DNA from: Stappia stellulata
Lineage (GTDB): Bacteria; Pseudomonadota; Alphaproteobacteria; Rhizobiales; Stappiaceae
Direction of reading: 5' to 3'
DNA: 44,394 bases
Assembly (NCBI RefSeq): GCF_020176715.1
Contig: NZ_JAIVMF010000022.1
Coordinates: 1 to 44,394 of the forward strand
In this document: positions 1 through 8,043 of the stretch, in pieces
How positions within the stretch are numbered: position 1 is the first letter of the stretch
Layout: each line of letters starts with the position of its first letter
Notes under the pieces: model-generated
The model's input: only the letters and a program-made list of their open reading frames with translations
Told to the model about the DNA's origin: nothing
Database searches by the model: none
Program-made: the position numbers and the translations under genes

Positions 1-62
1 ACAAGCTGCTCAAGCGTCACCATCTCGAGCGCTGTCTGATCCGGGCCGGGCTTCTTCAACAT
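1..62 (-). mobile_element. 5' end of a probable IS transposase gene (partial)
   Basis: An open frame begins with ATG at 62 on the minus strand and runs off the left edge, giving the 20 N-terminal residues MLKKPGPDQTALEMVTLEQL. A short charged lead followed by an 'EMVTLEQLV'-like stretch resembles the start of IS1182/IS5-type DDE transposases, where this segment precedes a conserved DHLLR-like motif (recalled from the family; that motif lies outside the window). There is no Shine-Dalgarno sequence, as is common in transposase genes. The terminator-like hairpin at 79-104 lies just upstream, an arrangement that can shield a transposase from read-through transcription. The IS end and any target duplication cannot be placed from one side. 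An ordinary gene start remains possible. Confidence 0.5.
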
Positions 63-78
63 AAAAACAATGAATCAA

Positions 79-104
79 AAACCCCCGGCCAAAGCCAGGG
101 GTTT
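79..104 (-). terminator. Hairpin with T-tract upstream of the transposase start
   Basis: Eleven base pairs with one mismatch: AAACCCC pairs with GGGGTTT and GGC with GCC around a 4-base loop. On the minus strand it is followed by TTTTTG, so it can act as an intrinsic terminator for transcription moving left toward the transposase start at 62. It may belong to the IS end rather than to the host chromosome. Confidence 0.5.
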
Positions 105-116
105 GTCAGCAGTCTG

Positions 117-141
117 AGGGGTGCGGCCTGGCCGCACCCCT
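117..141 (+). terminator. Perfect 11-bp hairpin with 3-base loop
   Basis: AGGGGTGCGGC and its exact complement flank a CTG loop. On the plus strand TGTTTC follows; on the minus strand TCAGACTG follows, which has no T-run. It therefore reads best as a plus-strand terminator, or as a bidirectional one whose left T-tract was displaced by the putative IS. A second, weaker hairpin (162-178, GCGGCC/GGCCGC) lies between it and the stop of the small gene at 186-320. Confidence 0.5.
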
Positions 142-185
142 TGTTTCGACTTCGGTGTCTTGCGGCCCCCAGGGCCGCGCCGCGT

Positions 186-320
186 CTATTGAACCGCAAC
201 CACCGTCGCGGGACCGACGTCGGCACCGCCGAAAACGACCATCAAGGCGAGAACGCCACCGGCCAGGATAACGGCCCATGCCGCTACGCCCCAGCAGGAT
301 TTCTGCACATGTTCGTCCAT
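186..320 (-). CDS. 44-residue single-pass membrane protein
   Basis: A short minus-strand gene starts at ATG 320 with a good Shine-Dalgarno sequence (AAGGGG about 8 bases upstream) and ends at TAG 186. The product has a short polar N-terminus (MDEHVQKSC), then a hydrophobic run of about 20 residues rich in Ala, Val, Leu and Gly at residues 11-30, and a short tail. It is predicted to sit in the inner membrane with one span. Hairpins just downstream (162-178 and 117-141) and a promoter-like pair at 397-424 support a discrete monocistronic unit. I do not recognise the family; small cytochrome-oxidase-associated or stress-type membrane peptides look similar in general build. Function unknown. Confidence 0.6.
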   Translation of the reverse strand: MDEHVQKSCWGVAAWAVILAGGVLALMVVFGGADVGPATVVAVQ

Positions 321-396
321 GAAAACCCCTTGTCCGATCCTGAGCCCATGATGAGTATCGGCGGCACCAATTGCGCGCCGTGTTCGGACGAGCGGG

Positions 397-424
397 ATTT
401 AACGATTTGGCAACGCTTTCGCAA
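397..424 (-). promoter_or_regulatory. Candidate promoter for the 44-residue membrane protein
   Basis: On the minus strand TTGCGA (424-419) and TTAAAT (402-397) are separated by 16 bases, about 75 bases upstream of the ATG at 320. Both are partial matches to the housekeeping consensus. Assigned by position and similarity only. Confidence 0.3.
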
Positions 425-439
425 GGTCGAATTTTGAGC

Positions 440-474
440 AACCTGCCGTGCGCGTCACGCATGGCAGGTTTTTC
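440..474 (+). terminator. Intrinsic terminator with no gene upstream
   Basis: AACCTGCC ... GGCAGGTT with an inner TGCG/CGCA stem, followed directly by TTTTTC on the plus strand. No convincing plus-strand gene ends upstream, and the DUF599 start codon lies 197 bases downstream. It may end a small RNA or act as an attenuator in the leader of the gene at 671. The rest of 321-670 shows nothing else that I can support. Confidence 0.6.
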
Positions 475-670
475 GTCCGATCCCCGCCCTTTGCCCACAG
501 GGTCCTGTGGACGCCCAAGCGCAGCGGGTCGGCCGATCCAAACGGGTTCGCCGGACTTTCCCGGATGCATGGCAGCCGGGTACGGGACGCCTCTCTTGAT
601 CGCACAGGCGCGCAAGGCCACTGTGGAGCGCACGCTCACGCCCCGCGTACGGTCCGGCACAGGAACGCTG

Positions 671-1426
671 ATGGACATTCTCACGCCCCTCGACCTAGCC
701 GCCCTTGCCTGGTTCCTGGCGGGCTGGCTCGGCTTTCACGCCGTCGTCGAGCTGTCGCCCTTGCGCAAGCGCACGCTGTCGCACGCGATGAACCGGCATC
801 GCATCGGCTGGATGATGGAGATGAGCCGCCGACCGGTCAGGATCATGGACATCGCCGTTGCCGGCGGGCTTCAGCAGGGCACGGGCTTCTTCGCCTCGAC
901 CTCGCTGCTGGCGATCGGCGGTTGTTTCGCCCTGCTGACATCGACCGAATCGGTCTTTCGCATCATGCAGGATCTCGGGCTGGACGAAGGGCGCAACCCC
1001 GCCACCTGGGAGTTGAAGGTGATCGGCCTGACGCTGATCTACGCCTATGCGTTCTTCAAGTTCGGCTGGGCCTACCGTTTGTTTAACTACGCTACGATCA
1101 TGATGGGCGCCATGCCGGACGGGGATCCGGCGCCGGCACATGCGGCCGATTTCGCCAAACGCGCCGGCGGGATGATGGTGCTCGCCGGCAGCCACTTCAA
1201 TCGCGGCCAGCGGGCGTTCTTCTTCTCGATCGGCTATCTCGGCTGGTTCGCCGACGCGCGGGTGTTCTTCGTCACCACCCTCTTCGTGATGATCGTGCTT
1301 GCGCGGCGTCAGTTCGCCTCAAGGGCGAGAACCCTTGCGGTTTCCGCACACCAGTCACCATCGGAGCCGATGGCCGACAAGGGCGCCATGAAGACGGACA
1401 CGGGCTCGGCAAACCCCTTCACCTGA
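671..1426 (+). CDS. DUF599 family membrane protein
   Basis: This 251-residue inner-membrane protein matches the DUF599 family in length, four-helix layout and the early 'FxxxWxG' region. Predicted membrane spans lie near residues 7-27, 72-92, 112-135 and 185-212. The conserved core includes 'LSHAMNRHRIGWMMEMSRRPVRIMD' (residues 36-60), where a basic cytoplasmic stretch leads into span 2. The start at 671 is chosen because AGGAA lies 6 bases upstream and the first span follows at once; a longer in-frame reading to 371 adds only low-complexity shadow sequence. Members have no settled function. Its last 35 or so residues are polar and overlap the end of the convergent cyclase gene by 118 bases, so the C-terminal tail may be poorly conserved. 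Confidence 0.85.
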   Translation: MDILTPLDLAALAWFLAGWLGFHAVVELSPLRKRTLSHAMNRHRIGWMMEMSRRPVRIMDIAVAGGLQQGTGFFASTSLLAIGGCFALLTSTESVFRIMQDLGLDEGRNPATWELKVIGLTLIYAYAFFKFGWAYRLFNYATIMMGAMPDGDPAPAHAADFAKRAGGMMVLAGSHFNRGQRAFFFSIGYLGWFADARVFFVTTLFVMIVLARRQFASRARTLAVSAHQSPSEPMADKGAMKTDTGSANPFT

Positions 1427-2553
1427 AAGCTGCCCATCAGCCCGGCGCGACAGCCCATGATGTCGGCGATCGCCTCCGAGACGAGAATGTCCTGGTTGAG
1501 GTCGCGGGTGAGGCCGGCGATCCGCGAGGCCAGATTGACCACCGGCCCGACCACGGTGAAGTCGAGCCGCGTCTTTGCACCGACATTGCCGAAAAACACG
1601 TCGCCGGCATGAAGCGCGATGCCGACACGCAGCTCCTGCGACTTCTCGCAGCAGGTGTTGTTGATCTCGGAGATCTTCTCGACCGCATCGCGCGCCGCCA
1701 GAAGCGCCTGGCGCGAAGCTTCGCGCGCGCTCTCCGGGCAGCCGTAGGGAAAGACCGTCATCACCTCGTCGCCGATGAATTTCAGCACCTCGCCGCCATG
1801 GGCCTCGACGGAGGTGGTGATCGCCTCGAAATAGGCATTGAGCAGCGCGATCAGCGTGTCGCCGGGCAGTTCGTTCGACAGTTCGGTGAAGCCGCGCAGA
1901 TCCGCGAAGCCAACGACGGCGGAGATGGTCTCGCCGTCGCCGCGATGCACCGTCCCCTCCAGCACGCGCTCGCCGGCGCGATGGCCGACATAGGTCTCCA
2001 TCAGGGTGCGCGACGTGCGTTTCAGGGTCTGCAGCTCGCAGATCAGCGCCAGCGGCCGGGTGATGGCCTCGAGAAGCCCGATCTCGGCACCGGAAAACCC
2101 GTTCCTGCCGCGGGTTGCGAAGCTCACGCCCTTCAGCGACCCGTCGGAAAACGGCATCGGCAGGACAATGTAGTCGGTGTAACCGCCGTCGATCAGGTCC
2201 TGGGTGATGCCGAAGCGCGGCGGCTCCTCGTTGCCGACCAGCCGGATGCGCACGCTGCGCCGCTCGGTGTAGACCACCTTCAGTGGGCTGGCGAGATAGA
2301 CCTCGTTGGTCTCCGCGGATTCGAAATAACGGCGCATTTCCCGCTCGCCATCGACGCTCCACAAAGCGCTTTCCGCGCGAACATTGGGATGCAGCAGCGG
2401 GATCGAGGTGGAAATCCGGTCGACCATCAAGCCGCTCTTGCGCAGGCGCTGCGCCAGCGTCTCGATCAGTTCGAGACTGTCGCCGATCATGACGGCTTCG
2501 CCATAGAGCCATTCCATGACATCGGCGGCAAGCACGGTTGTGTTGATCGTCAT
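1309..2553 (-). CDS. Class III adenylate cyclase with N-terminal sensor region
   Basis: Predicted to convert ATP to cyclic AMP in the cytoplasm. The 414-residue protein has a non-membrane N-terminal region of about 200 residues, ending in a GAF-like 'FSGAEIGLLEAITRPLAL' segment (153-170), then a C-terminal cyclase domain from about 210. The metal-binding aspartates are Asp218 (FADLRGFT) and Asp262 (FIGDEV). The adenine-selecting pair Lys258 and Asp331 and the transition-state pair Asn340 and Arg344 are all present, so the homodimer should be active and ATP-specific. Start chosen at 2553, where AAGGGG lies about 8 bases upstream; longer readings add Arg-rich shadow sequence. It is transcribed alone, downstream of the terminator at 2710-2755, and converges on the DUF599 gene with a 118-base overlap. 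Confidence 0.9.
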   Translation of the reverse strand: MTINTTVLAADVMEWLYGEAVMIGDSLELIETLAQRLRKSGLMVDRISTSIPLLHPNVRAESALWSVDGEREMRRYFESAETNEVYLASPLKVVYTERRSVRIRLVGNEEPPRFGITQDLIDGGYTDYIVLPMPFSDGSLKGVSFATRGRNGFSGAEIGLLEAITRPLALICELQTLKRTSRTLMETYVGHRAGERVLEGTVHRGDGETISAVVGFADLRGFTELSNELPGDTLIALLNAYFEAITTSVEAHGGEVLKFIGDEVMTVFPYGCPESAREASRQALLAARDAVEKISEINNTCCEKSQELRVGIALHAGDVFFGNVGAKTRLDFTVVGPVVNLASRIAGLTRDLNQDILVSEAIADIMGCRAGLMGSFQVKGFAEPVSVFMAPLSAIGSDGDWCAETARVLALEAN

Positions 2554-2709
2554 GGAATGCCCCTTCGCCCCCGGGCCGCCGGGGCGACCATTCTCGTCCG
2601 TTCGCGGCATCGCATGCCGGTCCGCCGCACGAGCGCTCTCGCGACGCCTGCGGCAAACCGAATTCCGCAACGGCAGACGCGCAATTATCTAGTCACGAAG
2701 TTTAGCTGA

Positions 2710-2755
2710 AAAAAGACCGTTTCGCGATCACGTGTTCGCGGGGGCTGCGAAACGG
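2710..2755 (-). terminator. Intrinsic terminator of the aldo/keto reductase gene
   Basis: A perfect 9-bp stem (CCGTTTCGC with GCGAAACGG) encloses a 21-base loop and is followed on the minus strand by TCTTTTTT. It begins one base after the reductase stop codon (2757) and separates that gene from the cyclase downstream. Confidence 0.75.
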
Positions 2756-2756
2756 C

Positions 2757-3584
2757 CTACTCCGCGTCCCACTCCGGCGCGAAATCGGGATCGACCCGGC
2801 GTCCCTCTCCGCTGCCCAGCGCGAAGATCGCATCCATCTCGTCCTCGCTCAGCTCGAAGTCGAAAATCGCCGCGTTTTCCGCAAGCCGACCCGGCGTGCC
2901 GGTCTTGGGGATCGCCGCCACATCGTCCTGCTGCATCAGCCAGCGCAGGGTGACCTGGACTTCGGACTTGCCGTGGCGCTTGGCGATGTCGCGGATGACC
3001 TGCTGATCGCGCACCGCGCCCTTCTGGATCGGCGAATAGGCGGTCAGGCCCATGCCGGCGGCGTCAAGTGCAGCGCGCACCGCCTTCTGGGAGAGCTGCG
3101 GGTGATATTCCACCTGGTTGATCGATAAGGCTCCGCCGGCGAGATCCTGCGCCTCGCGCACCAGTGCGGCGGTGAAGTTGGACACGCCGATCGCCCGCGC
3201 CCAGCCGCGTGCGCGCACCTCCAGCAGCCCCTCCATCTGTTCCTTCAGCGGAACATGGGCGTTGGGCCAGTGGATCAGGAAGAGATCGACCTGCTCAAGC
3301 CCGAGCCGGTCGAGGCTGTCCTCGCAGGAGCGCAGCATCAGCTCCGGGTCGAGCCGGTCGTGCCAGACCTTGGTCGTGAGGAAATAGTCTTCGCGCGCGC
3401 GCCCGGCGGCACGCAAGCCCGCACCGACATCCTTCTCGTTGTCATACATCGCCGCCGTGTCGATGTGCGACCAGCCGTTTTCCAGCGCGGCGCGCACGAT
3501 GTCGCGGCACGGCTCGCCGCTGAGCGGCCATGTGCCGAGACCGAGGGCCGGCATGTCGACGCCATTGAAAGACAGGTATTTCAT
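2757..3584 (-). CDS. Aldo/keto reductase (AKR) family oxidoreductase
   Basis: A 275-residue cytosolic NADPH-dependent carbonyl reductase of the AKR superfamily, with a single (alpha/beta)8 barrel. The catalytic tetrad is complete: Asp42 and Tyr47 (IDTAAMYDNE), Lys72 (TTKVWHDR) and His105 (LIHWPNAH). Family signatures 'GVSNF' and 'INQVEYHPQLSQ', plus the cofactor-binding 'IPKTGTPGRLAENAAIFDFELS' near the C-terminus, are in order. Length and motifs resemble 2,5-diketo-D-gluconate reductase (Dkg-like) enzymes, but the substrate cannot be read from sequence. It stands alone: a terminator follows within two bases and an 81-base gap separates it from the ClpP-type gene upstream. Confidence 0.93.
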   Translation of the reverse strand: MKYLSFNGVDMPALGLGTWPLSGEPCRDIVRAALENGWSHIDTAAMYDNEKDVGAGLRAAGRAREDYFLTTKVWHDRLDPELMLRSCEDSLDRLGLEQVDLFLIHWPNAHVPLKEQMEGLLEVRARGWARAIGVSNFTAALVREAQDLAGGALSINQVEYHPQLSQKAVRAALDAAGMGLTAYSPIQKGAVRDQQVIRDIAKRHGKSEVQVTLRWLMQQDDVAAIPKTGTPGRLAENAAIFDFELSEDEMDAIFALGSGEGRRVDPDFAPEWDAE

Positions 3585-3665
3585 CGCGTGATCCTCCTGG
3601 GTGACGGCATCCCCGGCCTGCGGACATGATTCGGGCGGGAACCGGCAAGGTCCCCGCCCGGGAAT

Positions 3666-4280
3666 TCAGTCCAGGTCGGAAACGGAGACCGCGACCTTGC
3701 CGACAAGACCATAGGCGATCGCCTCGTCAGGCCCCATCCAGTAGTCGCGGTCGGTGTCCTTCTCGATCCGCTCCATCGGCTGGCCGGTGGCATCGGCGAA
3801 GATCTTGTTCAACCGGTCCCGCATCTTCAGGATCTCGCGCGCCTGGATCTCGATGTCCGAGGCCTGACCGCCGGCGCCGCCGGACGGTTGATGCAGCAGG
3901 AACCGGGTGTTGGGCGTGCAGTAGCGACGCTCCTTCGGCACCGAGACATAGATCAGCGCGCCGGCGCTCGCCACCCAGCCCATGCCCAGGATACGGACCT
4001 CAGGCGCGATGAACTTGATGGTGTCATGGATCATGTCGCCGGATTCGACGTGACCGCCGGGCGAGGACACGATCACCGTGATCGGATCATGCGACACCTG
4101 CGCCAGCGCCATCAGGCGGGCGCTGACATCGCGCGCCAGTTCCTGCGTGATCGGCCCCGTGATCAGGACCGTGCGCGCGTCGAACAGATGCTTGTCGACC
4201 TGAATGGAACTCGGCGTCTTGGTCTTTTCCTCTTCCTCGTCGTCGAGGCGGCTCGGCACATCGGTCGTCTTGTTGGTCAT
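3666..4280 (-). CDS. ClpP-family serine protease subunit
   Basis: A 204-residue Clp protease proteolytic-subunit homologue, expected to form ring-shaped chambers fed by a Clp ATPase. The triad is intact: Ser105 ([10 protein letters not shown]), His130 ([10 protein letters not shown]) and Asp179 (DTDRDYWM). It is a divergent paralogue: the usual 'GxAASMG' nucleophile context reads WVASAG, and an acidic N-terminal tail (residues 12-18, DDEEEEK) replaces the typical propeptide. Start 4280 is chosen for the AAGGAG sequence upstream, although the spacing of about 12 bases is long; an upstream reading to 4589 is low complexity and Arg-rich. No clpX, clpA or lon lies nearby, so its partner ATPase is unknown and it may act in mixed or alternative complexes. 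Confidence 0.9.
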   Translation of the reverse strand: MTNKTTDVPSRLDDEEEEKTKTPSSIQVDKHLFDARTVLITGPITQELARDVSARLMALAQVSHDPITVIVSSPGGHVESGDMIHDTIKFIAPEVRILGMGWVASAGALIYVSVPKERRYCTPNTRFLLHQPSGGAGGQASDIEIQAREILKMRDRLNKIFADATGQPMERIEKDTDRDYWMGPDEAIAYGLVGKVAVSVSDLD

Positions 4281-4417
4281 GTGCAAGATCTGCTCCTTGT
4301 GAAGACGGAATCGGCCCGGGAAGGCCCTGTCTCGACCCCCATACTTAGGCGATGCGCGCCCGCGCGGCAAAGGGGTTCTCGCAAGAAGGTTTCCATCAAT
4401 CCGGCAGGGCACGAACG

Positions 4418-5257
4418 TCAGAGGCGTTTCCCGGTCTTTACCCCCATCCAGAGCATCGCCAGAAACGGCAGCGAGGGCCAATGAAACCAGATCGATCCGA
4501 GACCAGTGAAAACATTGATGGCGAAGAAGAACGCAATCCAGCCGACCGCGAAACGCACCCGCCCCGGCTGCCGACAGTACCAATCCCACACCCCGTGAAA
4601 GAGCGCCGCGACGGGGCGGCCGGCATCGTCTTTTTCCCGGGCCGCCTCCGTGGCCGAAGGCGGGTCCTGCCGATTGTCGGCGTCGGGTTGCACGGATGGA
4701 CCGGCCTGCGCTCCACCATCATTTTCCGCGTTCGCGCCATTGATCCGCACGCGGTAGCTTAGAACCGGCTCGCTGATATTCTTGACGTTCTGCGCATCGA
4801 GGGCATCGAATCCGAGCGCAAGCCTTGCGTGCACCTGCTCGTAGACGGGGGACGAGATCACGATGCCGCCCGGCTCGGCGATCTGCTGGAGACGTGCCGC
4901 GATATTGACGCCTTCGCCATAGATATCGCCATCCTCCACCAGAACGTCGCCAAGATTGATGCCGATGCGAAAGGCCATGCGTTCGGATTGCGGCAGGGCA
5001 TGGTTGCGCCCGGCGAGTTCGGTCTGGATCTCGACGGCAGCGCGCACCGCCTCGGTCACCGATCCGAATTCCACGATCACCGCATCGCCCCAGGTGTTGA
5101 CAATGCGTCCGTCGCGCGCAGCGACCAGTCCGCCAATCGCCTCGCGATAGCCGCGCAGGCGGTCGAAGGTCCCGTCCTCGTCGGCTTCCATCAGCCGCGA
5201 GTACTGAACGGCATCCGCGCACAGAATTGCGGCCAGTCGGCGCTTGACGCGGCTCAT
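4418..5257 (-). CDS. Class III nucleotide cyclase with C-terminal 2TM anchor
   Basis: A 279-residue fusion. Residues 7-125 form an N-terminal class III cyclase domain of the 'RLAAIL-AD-YSRLM' subgroup; residues about 170-215 are a polar linker; residues 220-279 match a 2TM domain (aromatic helix pair, '[18 protein letters not shown]'). Metal ligands Asp15 and Asp58, the base-contacting Asp109 and the Asn118/Arg122 pair are present. The lysine that usually contacts adenine is Asn54 (VNTWGD), a variant also found in relatives, so ATP specificity is likely but less certain. Cyclase domains of this subgroup usually sit ahead of TPR arrays; here the anchor would hold the domain at the inner membrane. 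Confidence 0.88.
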   Translation of the reverse strand: MSRVKRRLAAILCADAVQYSRLMEADEDGTFDRLRGYREAIGGLVAARDGRIVNTWGDAVIVEFGSVTEAVRAAVEIQTELAGRNHALPQSERMAFRIGINLGDVLVEDGDIYGEGVNIAARLQQIAEPGGIVISSPVYEQVHARLALGFDALDAQNVKNISEPVLSYRVRINGANAENDGGAQAGPSVQPDADNRQDPPSATEAAREKDDAGRPVAALFHGVWDWYCRQPGRVRFAVGWIAFFFAINVFTGLGSIWFHWPSLPFLAMLWMGVKTGKRL

Positions 5258-5395
5258 GGAGTGTCCCCGGTTGAAGTCCCTGCCTCTTCAATGGGGGGCG
5301 GCAGCGCGGAGATCAACCCCGCACATGACCAGCGCGTGCCCGCAGAGCGCTGCTTTTTTGTCCCACGCGCGGAGAACGCACAGCCCTTGCCGGGT

Positions 5396-6292
5396 TTACC
5401 GGCCTGCTCCGCGCCGGCCGAAGCCGGTCAGGCCGGTGCCCTGGAAGGACGCCCCGCCGGTCGCATGGCGCCCCGCTCCGGATCCCGGCGGCGCTGCTGC
5501 CGGCCAGTTGCGCTGAATGCCCCGGACACCGACAAAAACGAACACCGCGCGCCAGAGAAAGGGCCAGAGCACGCCCAGCGGGCTCTTCAGCGTTTCGGCG
5601 AGGCGAACGTCCTGCGGATCGTAGATCGGATGAACCAGCGCGACCGTGTGGCCGGGTTGATGATCGCCGGCCGTTTGCGCAGCCACCTTGAGGGTTTTCA
5701 TCCACAAGCGGCGCTGCGCGGGCGAAAACGACACATCGAGAAGATAGTAGCGGACGTCGCCCGTCTGCGGATCGGAGATTTCCCGCCGGTCCTCGACGGT
5801 TCCCTCGATGCGAAGGCCGGCGAGCACATGCGCTCCCGATCCCGCCAGATCCGCCAGGTGCCGGGGCACGCCGTGGAGGGCGACGCCGATGCCGAAGGCG
5901 AAGGCGAAGGCGAAGGTGCAGATGGCCGCCCAGCGCCGCACGGGCGAGGTTCCGCGTGCGGCTAGGCCGCTGGCAAAGCCGCGGCGCAATCGTGCCGCCA
6001 GCCCGAGGACCCCGACCAGCAGCACCGCCAGACCGATAAGGAGTTTGACCGATCCGCTGAGAACGATCGCTGTCTTCACAGCCTTTACGGCTTCTTCCGG
6101 CACACGCGGCGCAAAGGCGGTCTCGGGCAACGCCACCCCGCGCTCCGCCAGATCCGGCATTTGGAACCGGGGCGCGGGTTGAACAAGCGGAAGGAAATCG
6201 AGGGCCGCAAACACCAGGATCAGGACGCCTGCAGAGAGGACGACAATCCAGATCCCGAGACCGACGACGGCACCCAAAACACGGTCGAGCAT
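5396..6292 (-). CDS. Multi-pass membrane protein with DUF3592-like domain
   Basis: A 298-residue inner-membrane protein. Hydrophobic segments lie near residues 7-33, 75-100, 121-141 and 240-258. Between the last two, 'RIEGTVEDRREISDP...YYLLDVSFSPAQRRLWMKTLKV' and 'GHTVALVHPIYDPQDVRLAETLKSP' follow the DUF3592 pattern: a short extracytoplasmic beta-rich domain with a 'YDP..vRL' motif placed between membrane helices. The 30-residue C-terminal tail is Gly/Ala-rich and looks disordered. Start at 6292 follows a weak GGGTG. An overlapping minus-strand frame (5313-6299) is arginine-rich with no family resemblance and is a shadow. It lies between the anchored cyclase and isovaleryl-CoA dehydrogenase genes, with 87 bases to the latter. 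Function unknown. Confidence 0.8.
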   Translation of the reverse strand: MLDRVLGAVVGLGIWIVVLSAGVLILVFAALDFLPLVQPAPRFQMPDLAERGVALPETAFAPRVPEEAVKAVKTAIVLSGSVKLLIGLAVLLVGVLGLAARLRRGFASGLAARGTSPVRRWAAICTFAFAFAFGIGVALHGVPRHLADLAGSGAHVLAGLRIEGTVEDRREISDPQTGDVRYYLLDVSFSPAQRRLWMKTLKVAAQTAGDHQPGHTVALVHPIYDPQDVRLAETLKSPLGVLWPFLWRAVFVFVGVRGIQRNWPAAAPPGSGAGRHATGGASFQGTGLTGFGRRGAGR

Positions 6293-6379
6293 GAAACACC
6301 CTAAGGCAGCAATATGCTACCTAAAGGTGCTGTTCGTTAAATTTGCACTACCGCCACGCGATTTCCCCGCACATCTTCC

Positions 6380-7555
6380 TCAGGCGGTCTTGTTGAAGAT
6401 TTCCCGGCCGATCAGCATGCGGCGGATTTCGGAGGTTCCGGCCCCGATCTCATAGAGCTTGGCATCGCGCAGCAGCCGTCCGGTCGGATACTCGTTAATA
6501 TAGCCGTTGCCGCCGAGCAGCTGGATCGCGTCGAGCGCCATCTTGGTCGCGGTTTCGGCCGCATAAAGGATCGCTCCGGCGGCATCCTCGCGGGTCGTCT
6601 CGCCCCGGTCGCAGGCCTGCGCGACGGCATAGACATAAGCCTTGGAGGAATTCATCGCGACATACATGTCCGCGACCTTGCCCTGCACGAGCTGGAACGT
6701 GCCGATCGGCTGGTCGAACTGCCGGCGCTCGTGGATATAGGGGATCACCACGTCCATCGCGGCCTGCATGATGCCGACGGCCCCGGCGGCGAGCACCGCG
6801 CGCTCATAGTCGAGACCGGACATCAGCACGTTGACGCCCTTGCCGACCTCACCCAGCACGTTTTCCTCCGGCACCTCGCAATCCTGGAACACCAGCTCGC
6901 CGGTTTCCGATCCGCGCATCCCGAGCTTGTCGAGTTTCTGGGCGACGGAAAATCCGGCGAAGCCCTTCTCGATCAGGAAGGCGGTGATGCCTTTGGGCCC
7001 GGCGTCGGGATCGGTCTTGGCATAGACGATCAGCGTATCGGCATCCGGCCCGTTGGTGATCCACATCTTGGAGCCGTTGAGGATATAGCGGTCGCCCTTC
7101 TTGTCGGCGCGCAGCTTCATCGAGACGACATCCGAGCCGGCCCCCGGCTCCGACATGGCCAGCGCGCCGAGATGCTCGCCGGTGATCAGCTTCTCCAGAT
7201 AGCGGGTCTTTTGCGCGTCCGTACCCCAGCGGCGCAGCTGGTTGACGCAAAGGTTGGAATGCGCGCCGTAGGACAGGCCGATGGAGGCCGATGCCCGCGA
7301 CACCTCTTCCATCGCGATGCAATGCTCCAGGTAGCCGAGGCCGGTGCCGCCCCACTCTTCTTCCACCGTGATGCCATGCAGGCCGAGCTCGCCCATCGCG
7401 GGCCAGAGTTCGGCGCGCGGGAACCAGTCCTCCCGGTCGATGCGCTCCGCAAGCGGTGCGATCCGGTCCTGCGAGAACGACCGCACGCTGTCGCGCAGCA
7501 TGTCTGCGGTTTCGCCGAGATTGAAGTTGAAGGCGGGAAAATCGTTGCGGATCAT
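6380..7555 (-). CDS. ivd: Isovaleryl-CoA dehydrogenase
   Basis: An FAD-dependent acyl-CoA dehydrogenase of 391 residues that oxidises isovaleryl-CoA to 3-methylcrotonyl-CoA in leucine breakdown, passing electrons to ETF. Subfamily assignment rests on the catalytic base: Glu251 in '[11 protein letters not shown]' occupies the position unique to isovaleryl-CoA dehydrogenases, while the usual C-terminal glutamate site reads '[11 protein letters not shown]' with Gly/Ala. FAD-binding 'MSEPGAGSD' (134-142) and 'WITNG' (165-169) are present. It is the third gene of a MerR regulator - thioesterase - dehydrogenase unit, 41 bases downstream of the thioesterase. The other leucine-pathway genes (methylcrotonyl-CoA carboxylase, hydratase, lyase) are not in this window. 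Confidence 0.95.
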   Translation of the reverse strand: MIRNDFPAFNFNLGETADMLRDSVRSFSQDRIAPLAERIDREDWFPRAELWPAMGELGLHGITVEEEWGGTGLGYLEHCIAMEEVSRASASIGLSYGAHSNLCVNQLRRWGTDAQKTRYLEKLITGEHLGALAMSEPGAGSDVVSMKLRADKKGDRYILNGSKMWITNGPDADTLIVYAKTDPDAGPKGITAFLIEKGFAGFSVAQKLDKLGMRGSETGELVFQDCEVPEENVLGEVGKGVNVLMSGLDYERAVLAAGAVGIMQAAMDVVIPYIHERRQFDQPIGTFQLVQGKVADMYVAMNSSKAYVYAVAQACDRGETTREDAAGAILYAAETATKMALDAIQLLGGNGYINEYPTGRLLRDAKLYEIGAGTSEIRRMLIGREIFNKTA

Positions 7556-7596
7556 CTGTTGGCTCCGGATGTTGCGGGAAACGGGGTGAGCGGGCG

Positions 7597-8043
7597 TCAG
7601 TCCTCGATGCCCGGCAATGCGATCATGGTGAAAAGGCCGGTCGCGATATGGACCTCGCCGAAATCGCCGAAGCCATGGACATCGGCGGCAACGACACTCA
7701 GCGTCCGGCCTGTCTTGATGACCCGGCCAACGGCTTTCATCCGATCGCCACGCCCGGGATTGAGCAGGTTCATCTTGAATTCCGTGGTCAGCACGCCGTG
7801 CCCCGCCTTAAACAGGGAGAGCGCCGCATAGCCCGCGGCACTGTCGGCGAGCGTGCTCGTCACGCCGGCATGGAAAAACGCGTGCTGCTGGGTCAGGCCG
7901 GGATGGTAGGCAGCCTCGAGTTCGACCCGTCCCGGGGCGAGCGCGGCGATCTCGGCCCCCAGCGTGGTCATGAACGCCTGCCGGGCGAAGCTGGCGCGCA
8001 CCCGTGCCTCCCACGCTGGATCGCGGGGCTCTATCGCGCTCAT
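7597..8043 (-). CDS. PaaI-family hotdog thioesterase
   Basis: A 148-residue single hotdog-domain protein that probably hydrolyses an acyl-CoA. The family helix motif is clear at about residues 53-74, '[19 protein letters not shown]', giving the His-Gly and Asp positions of the PaaI type; the central strand '[16 protein letters not shown]' and the following '[15 protein letters not shown]' match the core sheet. Its ATG overlaps the stop of the MerR-type gene upstream by four bases (ATGA at 8043-8040), so the two should be translationally coupled. Between a LiuR-type regulator and isovaleryl-CoA dehydrogenase it probably clears a branched or unsaturated acyl-CoA that builds up during leucine catabolism. 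The substrate is an inference from context. Confidence 0.88.
   Translation of the reverse strand: MSAIEPRDPAWEARVRASFARQAFMTTLGAEIAALAPGRVELEAAYHPGLTQQHAFFHAGVTSTLADSAAGYAALSLFKAGHGVLTTEFKMNLLNPGRGDRMKAVGRVIKTGRTLSVVAADVHGFGDFGEVHIATGLFTMIALPGIED

Noticed and set aside
1609-2709. Plus-strand frame of about 366 codons opposite the first cyclase
   Set aside because: Antisense to a gene with intact catalytic residues; no motif or ribosome-binding site.
2554-2709. Promoter of the first cyclase (TAGATA-like -10 near 2690)
   Set aside because: The -10-like match has no partner at proper spacing that I could support.
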